From Mnemiopsis leidyi (Eukaryota; Ctenophora; Tentaculata; Lobata; Bolinopsidae): 27,300 nucleotides of DNA. The number at the start of each line of letters is the position of its first letter. Position 1 is the stretch's first letter. Shown piece after piece: positions 10,249-18,717 of the stretch. The notes beneath the pieces are model-generated. The model saw only the letters and a program-made list of their open reading frames with translations. It did not search any database and was not told where the DNA came from. The position numbers were made by a program, and so were the translations under genes. The stretch is taken from assembly GCA_000226015.1 (NCBI GenBank), contig JH157380.1:17062-44361 (forward strand), in the 5' to 3' direction.

Positions 10249-10753
10249 GATTATACAGAATATAATGTACATGTAGCCCACACTTGAAAACGAACTCCTT
10301 TAAATTGATAAAACAAACATGTTTCCTAGTCTGCATTAGCGCAAGATATCTCCTCACCTGGCACCTTCTGTCCAACATTCTTCTAATTCCATATCCCAAG
10401 CTCTGACATCTTCCACTTTCACGACTCATCTTTCCCGAACTCTACAGCCTATCAATCCGGCAATCTGCTCATCACATTGTTACTTTTTCACTTTCATCTG
10501 ATTATACAGAATATAATGTACATGTAGCCCACACTTGAAAACGAACTCCTTTAAATTGATAAAACAAACATGTTTCCTAGCCTGCATTAGCGCAAGATAT
10601 CTCCTCACCTGGCACCTTCTGTCCAACATTCTTCTAATTCCATATCCCAAGCTCTGACATCTTCCACTTTCACGACTCATCTTTCCCGAACTCTACAGCC
10701 TATCAACTCGGAAATCTGCTCATCACGAGGATACTTTTTCACTTTCATCTGAT
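10249..10753. repeat. 251-bp tandem duplication (2 copies)
   Basis: The unit starting GATTATACAGAATATAATG occupies 10249-10499 and repeats at 10500-10753 with few differences (for example TAGTCTGCATT versus TAGCCTGCATT). Two nearly identical minus-strand frames that start with the same residues are a consequence of the duplication, not evidence of genes. High identity suggests a recent event. Confidence 0.85.
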
Positions 10754-11300
10754 CCTATGAACTAACCGTCTTTTCTTATCTGCAGTTCCAGTCCATTGGC
10801 CTTCCTCCTTTGTTCACAAACATTATACACCATTCCCTGCACTGTCTTCAGTTTTCCCTCTTTATTCATTATTCATTGCTTTCTCTTCCGTGTTTAGACA
10901 CCGTTATTCACTATTCTCCTGTGTTAACTCTTCGATGCTGCCTCCTTTATTCACTCTATCGGGCTTCCAATCTATGTTCACACCACTTACTACTTCTTTA
11001 CTTGATACTTCACAACCCGAATTCATCTCTCATTTTCCTCCTTAGATCTACCAACTATCCGCATCAAAACTAATGAATGCCTACATTAAAAAACTACAAA
11101 ACAGGAAATATCAATTGTCATCTTATACGATGCTGACTAAGCTTACCTGATCCTCTCCAACATGATTTTGTTCTCAAGTTTATTCAACTCAGTCACATCA
11201 TCACTTGAAAATGAAGGTGGACCTTTTGGTGCACGTAAGCAATAAGCAATGACGATTTGATATTGAGTTACGATCAGTTAGTCCGCTTTCCTGAAGAAAT
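10754..11300. other. Pyrimidine-rich spacer, one donor-like site
   Basis: 10754-11060 is rich in TTCATT and CCT stretches on the plus strand, which keeps a low-complexity frame open; I do not regard it as coding. On the minus strand GAGGATCAG/GTAAGC (junction at 11147) is a strong 5' splice site, in the same orientation as the other splice signals in the right part of the window. Confidence 0.4.
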
Positions 11301-11391
11301 TGAGCCACAATGTAATTCCCATGTGACTCAGCAAGCTCGCCTCAAACACAAAGCTCGACAGAGTTGTGCCGAGAACGAGCTTCAATTGGTT
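11301..11391 (-). repeat. Element A, copy 1 (A-11.3)
   Basis: On the plus strand it begins CACAATGTAATTCCCATGTG, contains AAGCTCG (11333-11339) paired with CGAGCTT (11376-11382), and ends CAATTGG. The same layout returns at 15595-15675 and, with a different stem sequence, at 20.4, 23.4 and 25.5 kb. In minus orientation the end reads VTWELHCGS in one frame, similar to the other copies, so a coding ancestry is possible. Confidence 0.6.
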
Positions 11392-11546
11392 TAGTTAAGT
11401 TCCTATTGCAGAATTCGCCAGTTCCTATCATTGAAAAATAGAAATCTCAAGTAGCCGGCTTTTAGCCCCAGTAAGGCCGGATCCATTTTTTTTTCTTTTT
11501 TTAAAATATTTTTTATTCTCGATAAAGCTGAAGGTTTTATAAAGCA

Positions 11547-11724
11547 GATCTGGATAAAGTTCCCACCAGATCACTCGTATTGGTGACTCCGTTCATGCAG
11601 TTCTAGCAACACATGTCACAAAATAGTCCGTCTATTTTCAATGTGCTGCGCACACAGCTCAGTATCATATGATATGACGAGGGGTGGGTCGCTGTAAAGT
11701 TCCCGTTTCTTTAAACTGTACCCC
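11547..11724 (-). repeat. Structured block with B-motif copy 1 (B-11.7)
   Basis: Contains three potential stems: GATCTGG (11547-11553) with CCAGATC (11566-11572); AAAATAG (11620-11626) with CTATTTT (11632-11638); and the B motif at 11681-11724. In minus orientation the B motif has outer stem GGGGT/ACCCC, the conserved internal strand CAGTTTAAAGA, inner stem GGG/CCC and loop end TTTACAGCG. The whole block is repeated at 15679-15795 and 15862-16038. Confidence 0.6.
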
Positions 11725-12074
11725 AAGTTACGAAGAACGAGTTAGGTTGAAAAAGGGAGTAGTCTGTATGAAGATACTCGGAGATCATCGGAAGCTCTGG
11801 AAAGAACTTTAAATCACCAAGAAACAGTAAGATCGCCTCCTGAGGAATCATAATATTAATATGATGCTGAAATACAAAAAGGGCGATAATGCGTTTGCTT
11901 GATTCTAATATGGTACAATGACATTTTCATTGCCCCATCAACTTAGGCAATGTAACGAGCAAATTACATTTTCAACGTTGACATAAATAAATTTGATAAA
12001 CTCAAAACTCAATGATGATTAGATTTTAAGAACCTTCAAAAGAAGCTAGAATAAGCTATAAGTTCGAGCTTTAC
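11725..12074. other. Spacer, nothing recognised
   Basis: AT-rich sequence with no supported open frame and no recognisable repeat. It separates the B/A block from the exon-like block to its right; the equivalent spacer near 16.04-16.31 kb is shorter and only weakly similar. Confidence 0.5.
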
Positions 12075-12232
12075 CTGGCCAAAAGGATTAGAGGGGAGGA
12101 GAGGAAAAAAGTGCTGACCGTTCTTGGCCGGCAATATTGTTGAGAAAAGGGGACATGAACCACACCAGGTGGATTGAAGTGCCACTGCCGGAGCAGCCGT
12201 GACGCAGACAAGGCGCAGACCTCTCCAAACGC
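12075..12232 (-). other. Exon-like block D-12 (minus strand)
   Basis: On the minus strand AAATTCTTTCAG/GCG is a good acceptor (exon starts 12232) and TTTTGGCCAG/GTAAAG a good donor (exon ends 12075), giving a 158-nt block. It follows the B-containing block 12371-12581 after a 138-nt gap. The same order recurs at 16316-16433 and 16562-16719 with a 128-nt gap, and both D blocks contain TGGTTCATGTC. The frame is open but matches no protein I know. No transcript data are available, so this is a prediction. Confidence 0.4.
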
Positions 12233-12370
12233 CTGAAAGAATTTCGGTTTTAGAAAAAGTTTTGCATCGAACATTGAAGGATTTTCTATCCATGGCCATT
12301 TTCATTTTCAAGACAATAACATTGTAAAGATTTGACAACCGACTGAAAAGTACAACCTTAATGACACTAC

Positions 12371-12581
12371 CTGAGTTTTACATTCTTAAAGGAATTAATA
12401 ATTAAGCCTTAAGGTCTTCAGCGTTGATCATGAGAAAGGAGATAAAGGGAGCCGGAACTGTTGACGGAGGAGAGGGGGAGGAGGCAGCAGACTGGGTTGG
12501 GCTGGGGACGCCTGCGGGGTTCCCCATCTTTAAACCGTGCCCTTCTTCTCACCGTGCATTTTAGGTACGGTCATGTGCCGT
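12371..12581 (-). other. Exon-like block B-12 (minus strand)
   Basis: The acceptor GGTTCTCTTCAG/ACG is followed by 211 nt ending AAAACTCAG/GTAGTG. Inside, at 12494-12542, lies a B motif: GGGC, then ACGGTTTAAAGAT, inner stem GGGGA/TCCCC and closing GCCC, then AACC. The sister block 16562-16719 begins with the same ACG after the acceptor. There is a stop in each frame somewhere in the block, so it is not an ordinary coding exon. Confidence 0.4.
12494..12542 (-). repeat. B motif, copy B-12.5
   Basis: Minus strand: GGGCACGGTTTAAAGAT, stem GGGGA, loop ending GCAGGCG, stem TCCCC, then AGCCCAACCC. The outer pairing can be GGGC/GCCC, and GGTT in the internal strand can pair with the trailing AACC, which would cross the first stem as a pseudoknot. 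Confidence 0.6.
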
Positions 12582-13502
12582 CTGAAGAGAACCAAATGTT
12601 ACATTGAAGCATTAAAATGGATTAATGAATAGAGAATTTAAGTTTATTCGGGGAGGAGTAAACAATTTCCCCAGAACCTGATAGGGTTGATAGGTCGTCT
12701 CTTGCTTCTTATTGGTTAATAGCTGTCGATTATTTGTGACTATTCCACAAAAATACCGTTTTTATACTTGCGACTAAAATTATTGTGACTATCAGGTACA
12801 CTCTTTGTTAGATCTTTGTTAAGTTGAGCTACAGAGGAACACATGATAAAATGTTTATAAGAAGTTACCTGTACAGTGATATAGCAAATTAGCCGTCGCT
12901 ACAAGAGTAAGGTAGTAGTACTTTTATCTGTCAAGCTTTTCTTTGACATAGAACTAGAGAAGATTTGTGTTTCGTATGAAGTTTGTATGAGCCAATCAAA
13001 ATACTTTTAAAAACCGTATACCGTATATAGGGTTAGAGCACGGGATATGGTTATTCGAAGATTTTGATATCATTAGTTCAAATGTTCATTAGTTCAAATT
13101 AGTTTGGCCAGTTTAATCAAGACAAGTCTGTTTAAGGAAAACACTGAGATTCATTTTAAAAGAATTTAGAAAACAAAACAAAAACCAAGGTTCGGTCCCC
13201 TTCATGTTAAGCTGAGGAGACAAATACAAATTTAATTTTGACGTACAGTTATTGCAGTAGTGCTAGAGTCGAAGTTTTGTTGATAGGCTTAAAAACTAAC
13301 TTATCGGATTTAAAGGCACATAAACTGACACACAGCTTATGCAAATTTTCAACGTCATGTAATTTAATTTAATTCAAGAACGTTGGATTTTTAGCTAGAC
13401 CTAGAAATTTTCCATCTACGTATCGACTGAATAGCATTAAAGCAGCTAAAACAGACGATAAATTTTGATTCGTGTTTGCTCCTGCGCTTGATATTAAAGA
13501 CT
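12582..13502. other. Spacer, nothing recognised
   Basis: About 920 bp with no supported gene. A small local duplication CATTAGTTCAAAT occurs twice near 13070-13095. No transposon ends, tRNA-like segment or satellite were seen. Confidence 0.5.
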
Positions 13503-13546
13503 GGATGGGGCTGAGGACGCCTTAATCACCTATTTTGAACCTTGCC
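13503..13546 (-). repeat. B motif, degenerate copy B-13.5
   Basis: Minus strand GGCAAGGTTCAAAATAGG, then AAGGCGTCCTCAGCCCC. The outer GGC/GCC and inner AGG/CCT remain pairable, but GGTT no longer has a matching AACC. It lies outside any good splice-site pair and appears to be a decayed copy. Confidence 0.45.
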
Positions 13547-14130
13547 AAAACTAAAAGGCAAGCAATCTTTATTTTAGTGTTTATAGGATTACGAGATCCA
13601 CAATAGAAATTAGATTAAATTTAAGTTTAAAGGCCTTATTAGTGAGACTTGTGTGAAGCAAAATCTTGTTAGCTGTCGTACCTATTCAGTATTCAGTTTA
13701 TATCATTCTAATGCAATTGTTTTTTTTGTATTCTGTACCAATTTTGAAATTCTAAATGTAAATAAAAAGGCAAAGTGAGATTCTTTGCTCTATGATTTGT
13801 CTCCTCGCGCTACATTTAACATTTCTCATATTTACCCAAGACCAACAATCTACACAAATGCGTACAAAAATATCATTTTACAACACAGAATATAATCGTT
13901 TTCAAATTGCCGTATAGAAGATAACACCCACTCACAAATTCAAATGCCAAAAAACTATTCGTCTACATTTCACAGCAAATGTTTGACAGAAAAGCTTTTC
14001 TAGGGGCTTACTGAAAATACTGATATACACACAATGATTTTAATAAAAAACCATCAAATAACATTGCGTGTATCTTAATGAAGAGATTTCAGTTTTAAAA
14101 TACAGAACATAATGTACAGAAGAACTGTTT
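13547..14130. other. Spacer, nothing recognised
   Basis: AT-rich, without a supported frame, RNA gene or repeat. It ends where a partial copy of an ~80-bp repeat begins. Confidence 0.5.
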
Positions 14131-14240
14131 GTCTTCGCGCTTGACGGCCGAAACTTTCTTTTTATTTTCTTACAAATACTTAACCTCGCAATGTTTACTT
14201 ATATCTCAATTCTTTTTATTTGCCGGCCGAAACTAATATT
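14131..14240. repeat. Partial copy of the ~80-bp repeat
   Basis: TACAAATACTTAACCTCGC followed by AATGTTTAC and a T-rich tract matches the repeat unit at 14965-15243. It is bordered by GACGGCCGAAAC on one side and GCCGGCCGAAAC on the other. It lies on the opposite side of the Merlin fragment from the main array, so the transposon remnant is bracketed by related sequence. Confidence 0.55.
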
Positions 14241-14261
14241 TCGGTCGTATGAAAGAATACC

Positions 14262-14565
14262 GATGCACCTCTAATGGGACCCTAACGCCCAAAAGTGCAC
14301 CCCTAATGGGACCCAAGTGGGACCTTAATGGGACCTTAACGGTACTCTAACGCCCAAAAGTGCACCCCTAATGGGACCCGGGCGCCATGGCCCAATGGTG
14401 GCCAAGCCGGCCGAAATTGGCCCAATGTCTCATCATGGCATTTTGCACCCCTAATGGTACTCTAATGGGACCCTAATGGGACCTTAATGGTACTCTAATG
14501 GGACCCTATCGCCGGGCCATTTTGCACCCGTAGTGGGACCATAGTGGGACCCTAGTGCCCCTCGA
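14262..14565. repeat. Degenerate GGGACC minisatellite
   Basis: Many imperfect copies of a ~11-12-bp unit CTAATGGGACC, mixed with CTAACGCCCAAAAGTGCACC and TAATGGTACT variants. A higher-order block containing GCCCAAAAGTGCACCCCTAA occurs twice near 14285 and 14352. It is much more GC-rich than its surroundings. No coding frame is sustained. Confidence 0.75.
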
Positions 14566-14731
14566 ACGCCAATATTTGACCATTTCAACTATTAATCGAA
14601 AAGGCAATTCCTAGGTAATTGAGGTTTGTTGATCGCAGAATTATTCGTCAGTTAAGAGGATACACTGGCAGTTTGCATGGTATAGAGATTAAAATAAATA
14701 TTGTCACACAAATTATAATGGTAAAACTAAA

Positions 14732-14964
14732 TCACACAAAGTTTTGAAAATTCAAGAGCTTAGGCAGTTCGCTGGCAAACATAAGCCTGGCTCTATCGGG
14801 CGAAGATAGAAGTCCTTTTTGTCGAAGCCACATGAACTCTGTCAGGTCTTTAGCTAGATGATCTGGAGATCTCCGCCCACCACGTCGCTGTGCTCTGTTT
14901 TTCACGTGAGTCCAAGTTCCCTCTATCCTGTTTGTATGAGCACCAGATTCAGGATCGACGAAGT
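14732..14964 (-). pseudogene. Merlin/ISXO2-like transposase, C-terminal fragment
   Basis: On the minus strand a frame of about 77 codons ends at a stop at 14732-14734. It reads through DFVDPESGAHTNRIEGTW, then HVKNRAQRRGGRR, and FMWLRQKG. The order FVDP, G-x-HTN, IEG-x-W, and a late F-[MI]-W-[RL] motif is typical of the ISXO2-like DDE transposase domain of animal Merlin elements and bacterial IS1016/IS1595 relatives. Only the last part of the domain is present; the upstream catalytic aspartates are missing. At its 5' end the frame stops matching where the ~80-bp tandem repeat begins (CGTAAC at 14965), so the gene is truncated there. No initiation codon or terminal inverted repeat was found, so this is a dead remnant. 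The family assignment rests on motif recognition only. Confidence 0.8.
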
Positions 14965-15243
14965 CGTAACAAATACTTAACCTTGCAATCTTTACCGTAA
15001 TCTAATTTCTTTTCATTTTCAGTAGGTAAAAACTTATTTATTATTTCGTAACAAAACTTAACCTTGAAATGTTTACTATTATCTTATTTCTTTCCATTTG
15101 ACGGCAAAGACTTATTAAATATTTCGTAACAAAAACTTAACCATGCAATCTTTGTACTATAATCTTATTTCTTTCCATTTCGCAGCAAAGACTTATTATG
15201 TAAGTCTATAATTAACATTACAATGTTAACTATAATCTTAATT
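14965..15243. repeat. ~80-bp tandem repeat, about 3.5 copies
   Basis: Unit starts CGTAACAAAAACTTAACC at 14965, 15047 and 15125, with a partial fourth from about 15200, so periods are about 82, 78 and 76 bp. Each unit carries a T-rich tract TCTTATTTCTTTCCATTT and GGCAAAGACTTATTA. It directly abuts the Merlin fragment. Confidence 0.8.
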
Positions 15244-15287
15244 CTACGGTTATCGAGTTTAAACCTTTAAAGTTTAAGAAAAAGTAT

Positions 15288-15319
15288 ATACACACACATA
15301 CACACGCACACACACACGC
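15288..15319. repeat. CA-rich microsatellite
   Basis: Interrupted (CA)n tract, with ACACACACATACACACGC and further CA units. No function is suggested. Confidence 0.85.
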
Positions 15320-15594
15320 AAAGGTGATTACTCAGCAAACAGTAATGACACATAAGCAACTTAACTACTAGATTTTATTGAAAAAAGACACTAAAAAACT
15401 ATTTAAATCTCTTAATTGAAAACTAGCGGGTGAGTTTTTTAAAAAGTTGGCACAGCAACTAAGGAACCAGTGGTTAGTATTTCTGTCACGTGGTCTTTAG
15501 AAATACTTAGTGGTAAATGTGCGCAAGCTATCCCTCCTCAACAAACTCACCCGCCAATTGATTTTCGCACCATTGATGCTTAATTGAGCCACAA
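15320..15594. other. Spacer, nothing recognised
   Basis: AT-rich sequence with no supported coding frame or repeat. Near 15553 it contains CCGCCAATTG, not part of a recognised element. Confidence 0.4.
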
Positions 15595-15675
15595 TACAGT
15601 TCCCATGTGACCCAGTAAGCTCGCCTCAAACACAAAGCTCAACAGAGTTGAGGGGAGAACGAGCTTCAATTGGTT
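15595..15675 (-). repeat. Element A, copy 2 (A-15.6)
   Basis: Close sister of A-11.3: plus-strand CACAATACAGTTCCCATGTG, AAGCTCG (15617-15623) pairing with CGAGCTT (15660-15666), and CAATTGG at the end. An inner CTCAA/TTGAG hairpin is present. In minus orientation one frame ends VTWELYCGS, similar in protein sense to the other copies. Confidence 0.6.
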
Positions 15676-15678
15676 TTG

Positions 15679-15795
15679 AACACACGTCTTAAAATAGTCC
15701 GTCTATTTTCAATGTGCTGCACACACAGCTCAGTATCATATGATATGACGAGGGGCGGGTCGCTGTAAAGTTCCCGTTTCTTTAAACTGTGCCCC
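15679..15795 (-). repeat. Structured block with B-motif copy 2 (B-15.8)
   Basis: Carries AAAATAG (15691-15697) with CTATTTT (15703-15709) and the B motif at 15752-15795. The outer stem reads GGGGC/GCCCC, where the copies at 11.7 and 16.0 kb read GGGGT/ACCCC, so both partners of one pair have changed together. The internal strand CAGTTTAAAGA is unchanged. Confidence 0.6.
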
Positions 15796-15861
15796 GAGTT
15801 ACGAAGAGAAGAATTAGGAAGAAGAAGAGATGTTCAAGCTCAAGTTCGGTTTTCTATGGTA

Positions 15862-16038
15862 GATCTGGATGTAGTTCCCACCAGATCATTATTCTTGGTG
15901 GCTCCATTTAGTGCAGAACTGCAACACATGTCACAAAATAGTCCGTCAATTTTCAATGTGATGCACACACAGCTCAGTATCATATAAATGACGAGGGGTG
16001 GGTCGCTGTAAATATCCCGATTCTTTAAACTGTACCCC
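15862..16038 (-). repeat. Structured block with B-motif copy 3 (B-16.0)
   Basis: GATCTGG (15862-15868) pairs with CCAGATC (15881-15887); AAAATAG (15935-15941) faces a partner with one mismatch. The B motif is at 15995-16038. The minus-strand frame here reads LKNRDIYSDPPLV then FCDMCC, similar to what the 11.7-kb block would read but for single-base shifts and stops there. This is a tandem copy of the block just to its left. Confidence 0.6.
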
Positions 16039-16315
16039 AAGTTACGAAGATAGGAATGAAGAACAAGGAAGAGGAATAAGAGGAGATTTTAATAGGTGAA
16101 GAAGACCAGTTCAGAGGACTTTGTAGCTCCTAGAGGCGCTTTCATGTTCTGGAATATGTTGAACCGGTAATCAAGTTGGTAAATAAGTATGTACTTCGTG
16201 ACGTTCACGCAACTTGTTAATCGTTTATTCGAGTTTTTAGGTACATTAATTTCTAGGCTTCAGCTTTAATAGGTAACTACCAACTAAGTATTATTAGTGT
16301 ATAGTAACCACTTAC
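16039..16315. other. Spacer, nothing recognised
   Basis: Purine-rich start (GAAGAACAAGGAAGAGG), then ordinary AT-rich sequence. No supported gene. Confidence 0.4.
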
Positions 16316-16433
16316 CAAAAACTAGCTCTGAGGAAGACTTTGCATTGCAGTTGGGCAGACATGAACCATTTTACAGTCGTTGTTGGGAGAAAGGCGGAGA
16401 TAAATGTCTCCCTGGTGTAGAGAGAAGAGGGAA
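16316..16433 (-). other. Exon-like block D-16 (minus strand)
   Basis: The acceptor ACAACGTTTCAG/TTCC and the donor GTTTTTG/GTAAGTG are both good matches to splice consensus on the minus strand and enclose 118 nt with one frame open throughout. It shares TGGTTCATGTC with D-12 and stands in the same position relative to a B-type exon. The product, if any, is not recognised. Confidence 0.45.
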
Positions 16434-16561
16434 CTGAAACGTTGTAAAATATTGTAAAATATTCGCAACTAATTACCTCAGAAAAGATTACGAGATCATT
16501 TCTCATAAAGAAGTAAAAAAAATGTTATATGTACATTTAATGAAAGACACTAGACTCGTAC

Positions 16562-16719
16562 CTGTGCTGCAAAGGGTGGATTCATTTTCCAAGGCAGTTC
16601 CCCGAAGGTATGCAGACTGGGTTGGGCTGGGGACGCCTGAAGAATCCCCCCATCTTTAAACCGTGCCCTGTTTTTGCCTCGTTATGATACAGTGTCATTA
16701 TATCTTGGTGAGTGTTCGT
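16562..16719 (-). other. Exon-like block B-16 (minus strand)
   Basis: The acceptor ATGTTATTTCAG/ACG opens a 158-nt block ending GCAGCACAG/GTACGAG. It includes the B motif (16619-16668) with GGGCACGGTTTAAAGAT, inner stem GGGG/CCCC and AGCCCAACCC. One frame is open until a TGA 20 nt before the donor. Compared with B-12, one extra G in the run of six shifts that frame, so the protein reading is not conserved between the two sisters while the stem is. Confidence 0.45.
16619..16668 (-). repeat. B motif, copy B-16.6
   Basis: Minus strand GGGCACGGTTTAAAGAT, GGGGGG, loop ending TTCAGGCG, TCCCC, AGCCCAACCC. Same architecture as B-12.5, with a different loop and stem length. Confidence 0.6.
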
Positions 16720-17449
16720 CTGAAATAACATACGATGTAAAAATTCACATTTTTTCTCGTCCAAAATTCTCGTACAAAATCGATCGTTATCACTTATTCG
16801 CCTACGGCACATAAGGCATAGTATAGGACGGGAAAATACAGAAGTTATGTGAGTAAGGACCGTGGTGTGTTTAATAAAATTCGATCTATTGATGTCATAG
16901 TAAAGAAGTAAGAATTAGACAGTACATACCTGTAAAAGACCACAGTATGATGGAATCATTTCTCTAAAAGTCCACGATCTTGTAATCAATTGCAAATCTC
17001 ATAAACCTACCGGAGAACCAGAGGTTAAAGTAAGATTTTATCCCTCAGTTTTCTGCGATTCATGAGGACCGCAGAAGATATAAATGAATTTAGTTCTATT
17101 TGTGTTGGAAAACCCTTTATATCTCTCGAACCTTTATATCTCTCGAACGATTGTGAGATTGAGGAAGAATTTCTTTCCAATTTTTTTACTAACAAGACAT
17201 CACTGAGAAGAAGAAAAACACCACGGTAAAGGCTTATTAGGCAAAATAAAAGCAATAGGATAAACCAAGAAACTACTGAGGAAATAATCAAATTTCTAAA
17301 CCCGACAACAGTCGGCAAATTGATCTTAAATTGATAAAAAAAAACTAACGATTTAAATTGCAAAACCAAAAATTAATGAAGTCATGTTTCATTGTTTTTC
17401 CAGTTAATGATAAAATAATTTTAAACTGACAGGCTGATTCCTCATGCCT
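16720..17449. other. Spacer, no recognised gene
   Basis: A minus-strand frame of 114 codons at 17025-17369 has a hydrophobic middle but no family resemblance, and I do not call it a gene. An 18-bp unit (CCTTTATATCTCTCGAA) is duplicated at about 17113-17149. Donor-like minus-strand sites GTATGT (about 16926) and GTAGGT (about 17007) are present. Confidence 0.45.
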
Positions 17450-17930
17450 AATGTCGGGAATGTTTGACCAAATCTTGAAAACAAAGTTCAAGATAACACA
17501 ACAGCTTGGTTAACATGCTAAAACAACTAATTATTATGTACTTCATAAGATTTGACCCATCATTATTCGATATCAATTCTTATCTAAGTTAGAGTTTTGT
17601 ATAAAAACTAAAAATTTTAAAATAAAATCCCGAAATCTGTTATAAAAATTCACCCAAAAATATTGCGCCAAAAAATGGTATCACACGCTTAGTATGTTTT
17701 TGATGGAAAGAAGCATCAAAATGTAACTCAATTTGTCGACTGACGTAATCCTACCGCCAGATATTTACTGGTAGTAGCCTACAAAGTCGTTACCAGTAAT
17801 AAGTAATGTGTCACAAAGTACAACCAACAACAGTTGAAACTGTGCTGCTATGTACTGAATGTGATTGGGTAAATTAGTTTCAAAAATGCCTAAAATAGAA
17901 ACATCTTATCATCAACCGATCGATATCAAA
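17450..17930. repeat. Diverged copy of the 8.9-9.5 kb region
   Basis: Runs parallel to 8930-9500 with many small differences, sharing CATGCTAAAACAACTAA, AGTATGTTTTTGATGG, element C and the following AACATCTTA-TCATCAA segment. It shows that the C element was duplicated together with about 0.5 kb of flank rather than moving alone. Confidence 0.6.
17731..17863. repeat. Element C, copy 3
   Basis: Almost identical to copy 1 over 130 bp, with hairpin arms TTACTGGTA (17765-17773) and TACCAGTAA (17791-17799). See the entry for copy 1. Confidence 0.7.
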
Positions 17931-17980
17931 ACATTGCGATTCACATCGGAATGTGTGTAAAGTGTACAATTTCGGTCTCT

Positions 17981-18310
17981 CCTGCACGGCGGTTCGTGGC
18001 GACCTGCGGTCTCTGCACGTTGTGCTGTGGCGTCCTATATGCTTATATGGCGTCTTGTGTCGTCCTGCATTTGCGTTCTTATTGCGTCTTTCGGCGTCCT
18101 GCATGGCGTCTTGCGGCATCCTGCATGGCGTCTTGTGGCGTCCTGCATGGCGTCTTGCGGCATCCTGCATGGTACTTTGTGGCGTCCTGCATGGCGTCTT
18201 TCGGCGTACTGCATGGCGTCTTTCGGCGTTCTGCATGGCGTCTTATGGCGTCCTGCATGGCGTCTTTGTGGCGCTCTGCATGGTACTTTGTGGCGCTCTG
18301 CACATGGCGC
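17981..18310. repeat. 22-bp GC-rich minisatellite, array 1
   Basis: A leader of 79 bp (17981-18059) precedes about ten imperfect copies of a 22-bp unit built of GGCGTCCTGCAT and GGCGTCTTGT variants. As 22 is not a multiple of three and the unit lacks stops, several frames on both strands stay open for up to 180 codons; those are artefacts of the repeat. A sister array with the same leader is at 19053-19402. Confidence 0.85.
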
Positions 18311-18590
18311 CTTGCGACGTTCATGTTCAGCTCGGTGGGATGTTGCGTCCTCTGTGCAATCCCAAGCTCCCTGCACAGCGGACCTGCCCATGTGACCTGT
18401 GCGAAAGCGATGCAGTCAACCCAGCATGATTATAACGTACTTTTCCTGAGCTCATCGACTGACACATACCTAATGTGCCATCGACTGACACATACCTAAT
18501 GTCCCATCGCCTGACGATTGGGCAAACAAGGCACTGCACCTGTCCACCTTGTTGATGTCCATCTTGCAGGACGAAATCCGTTGCGGTTCA
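18311..18590. other. GC-rich unique spacer
   Basis: Not recognised. Contains CATCGACTGACACATACCTAATGT in two close partial copies (about 18447-18503). Its composition is like the neighbouring satellites and unlike the host background, so it may belong to a retroelement untranslated region. Confidence 0.4.
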
Positions 18591-18717
18591 TGCTGATTGC
18601 TGGGGTATCCTTGTATCCTATCCTTGTATCCTTGTATCCTTGTATCCTTGTATCCTTGTATCCTTGTATCCTTGTATCCTTGTATCCTTGTATCCTTGTA
18701 TCCTGCTGATTGCTGGG
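18591..18717. repeat. 8-bp tandem repeat between 14-bp direct repeats
   Basis: About eleven copies of TCCTTGTA (18605-18703), the first with a small irregularity, lie between two exact copies of TGCTGATTGCTGGG (18591-18604 and 18704-18717). The repeat has no stops, so it leaves frames open. Confidence 0.85.

Noticed and set aside
10202..10680. Two near-identical minus-strand small genes
   Set aside because: They are one chance frame copied by a 251-bp tandem duplication, with different C-terminal ends.
17025..17369. 114-codon membrane-protein-like frame on the minus strand
   Set aside because: Hydrophobicity comes from T-rich sequence; no family resemblance, no supporting start or splice context.
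17880..18499. Several overlapping frames of 80-180 codons on both strands across the GC-rich repeats
   Set aside because: The 22-bp unit lacks stop codons and shifts phase every copy, so many frames stay open by chance; their products are low-complexity and overlap each other.
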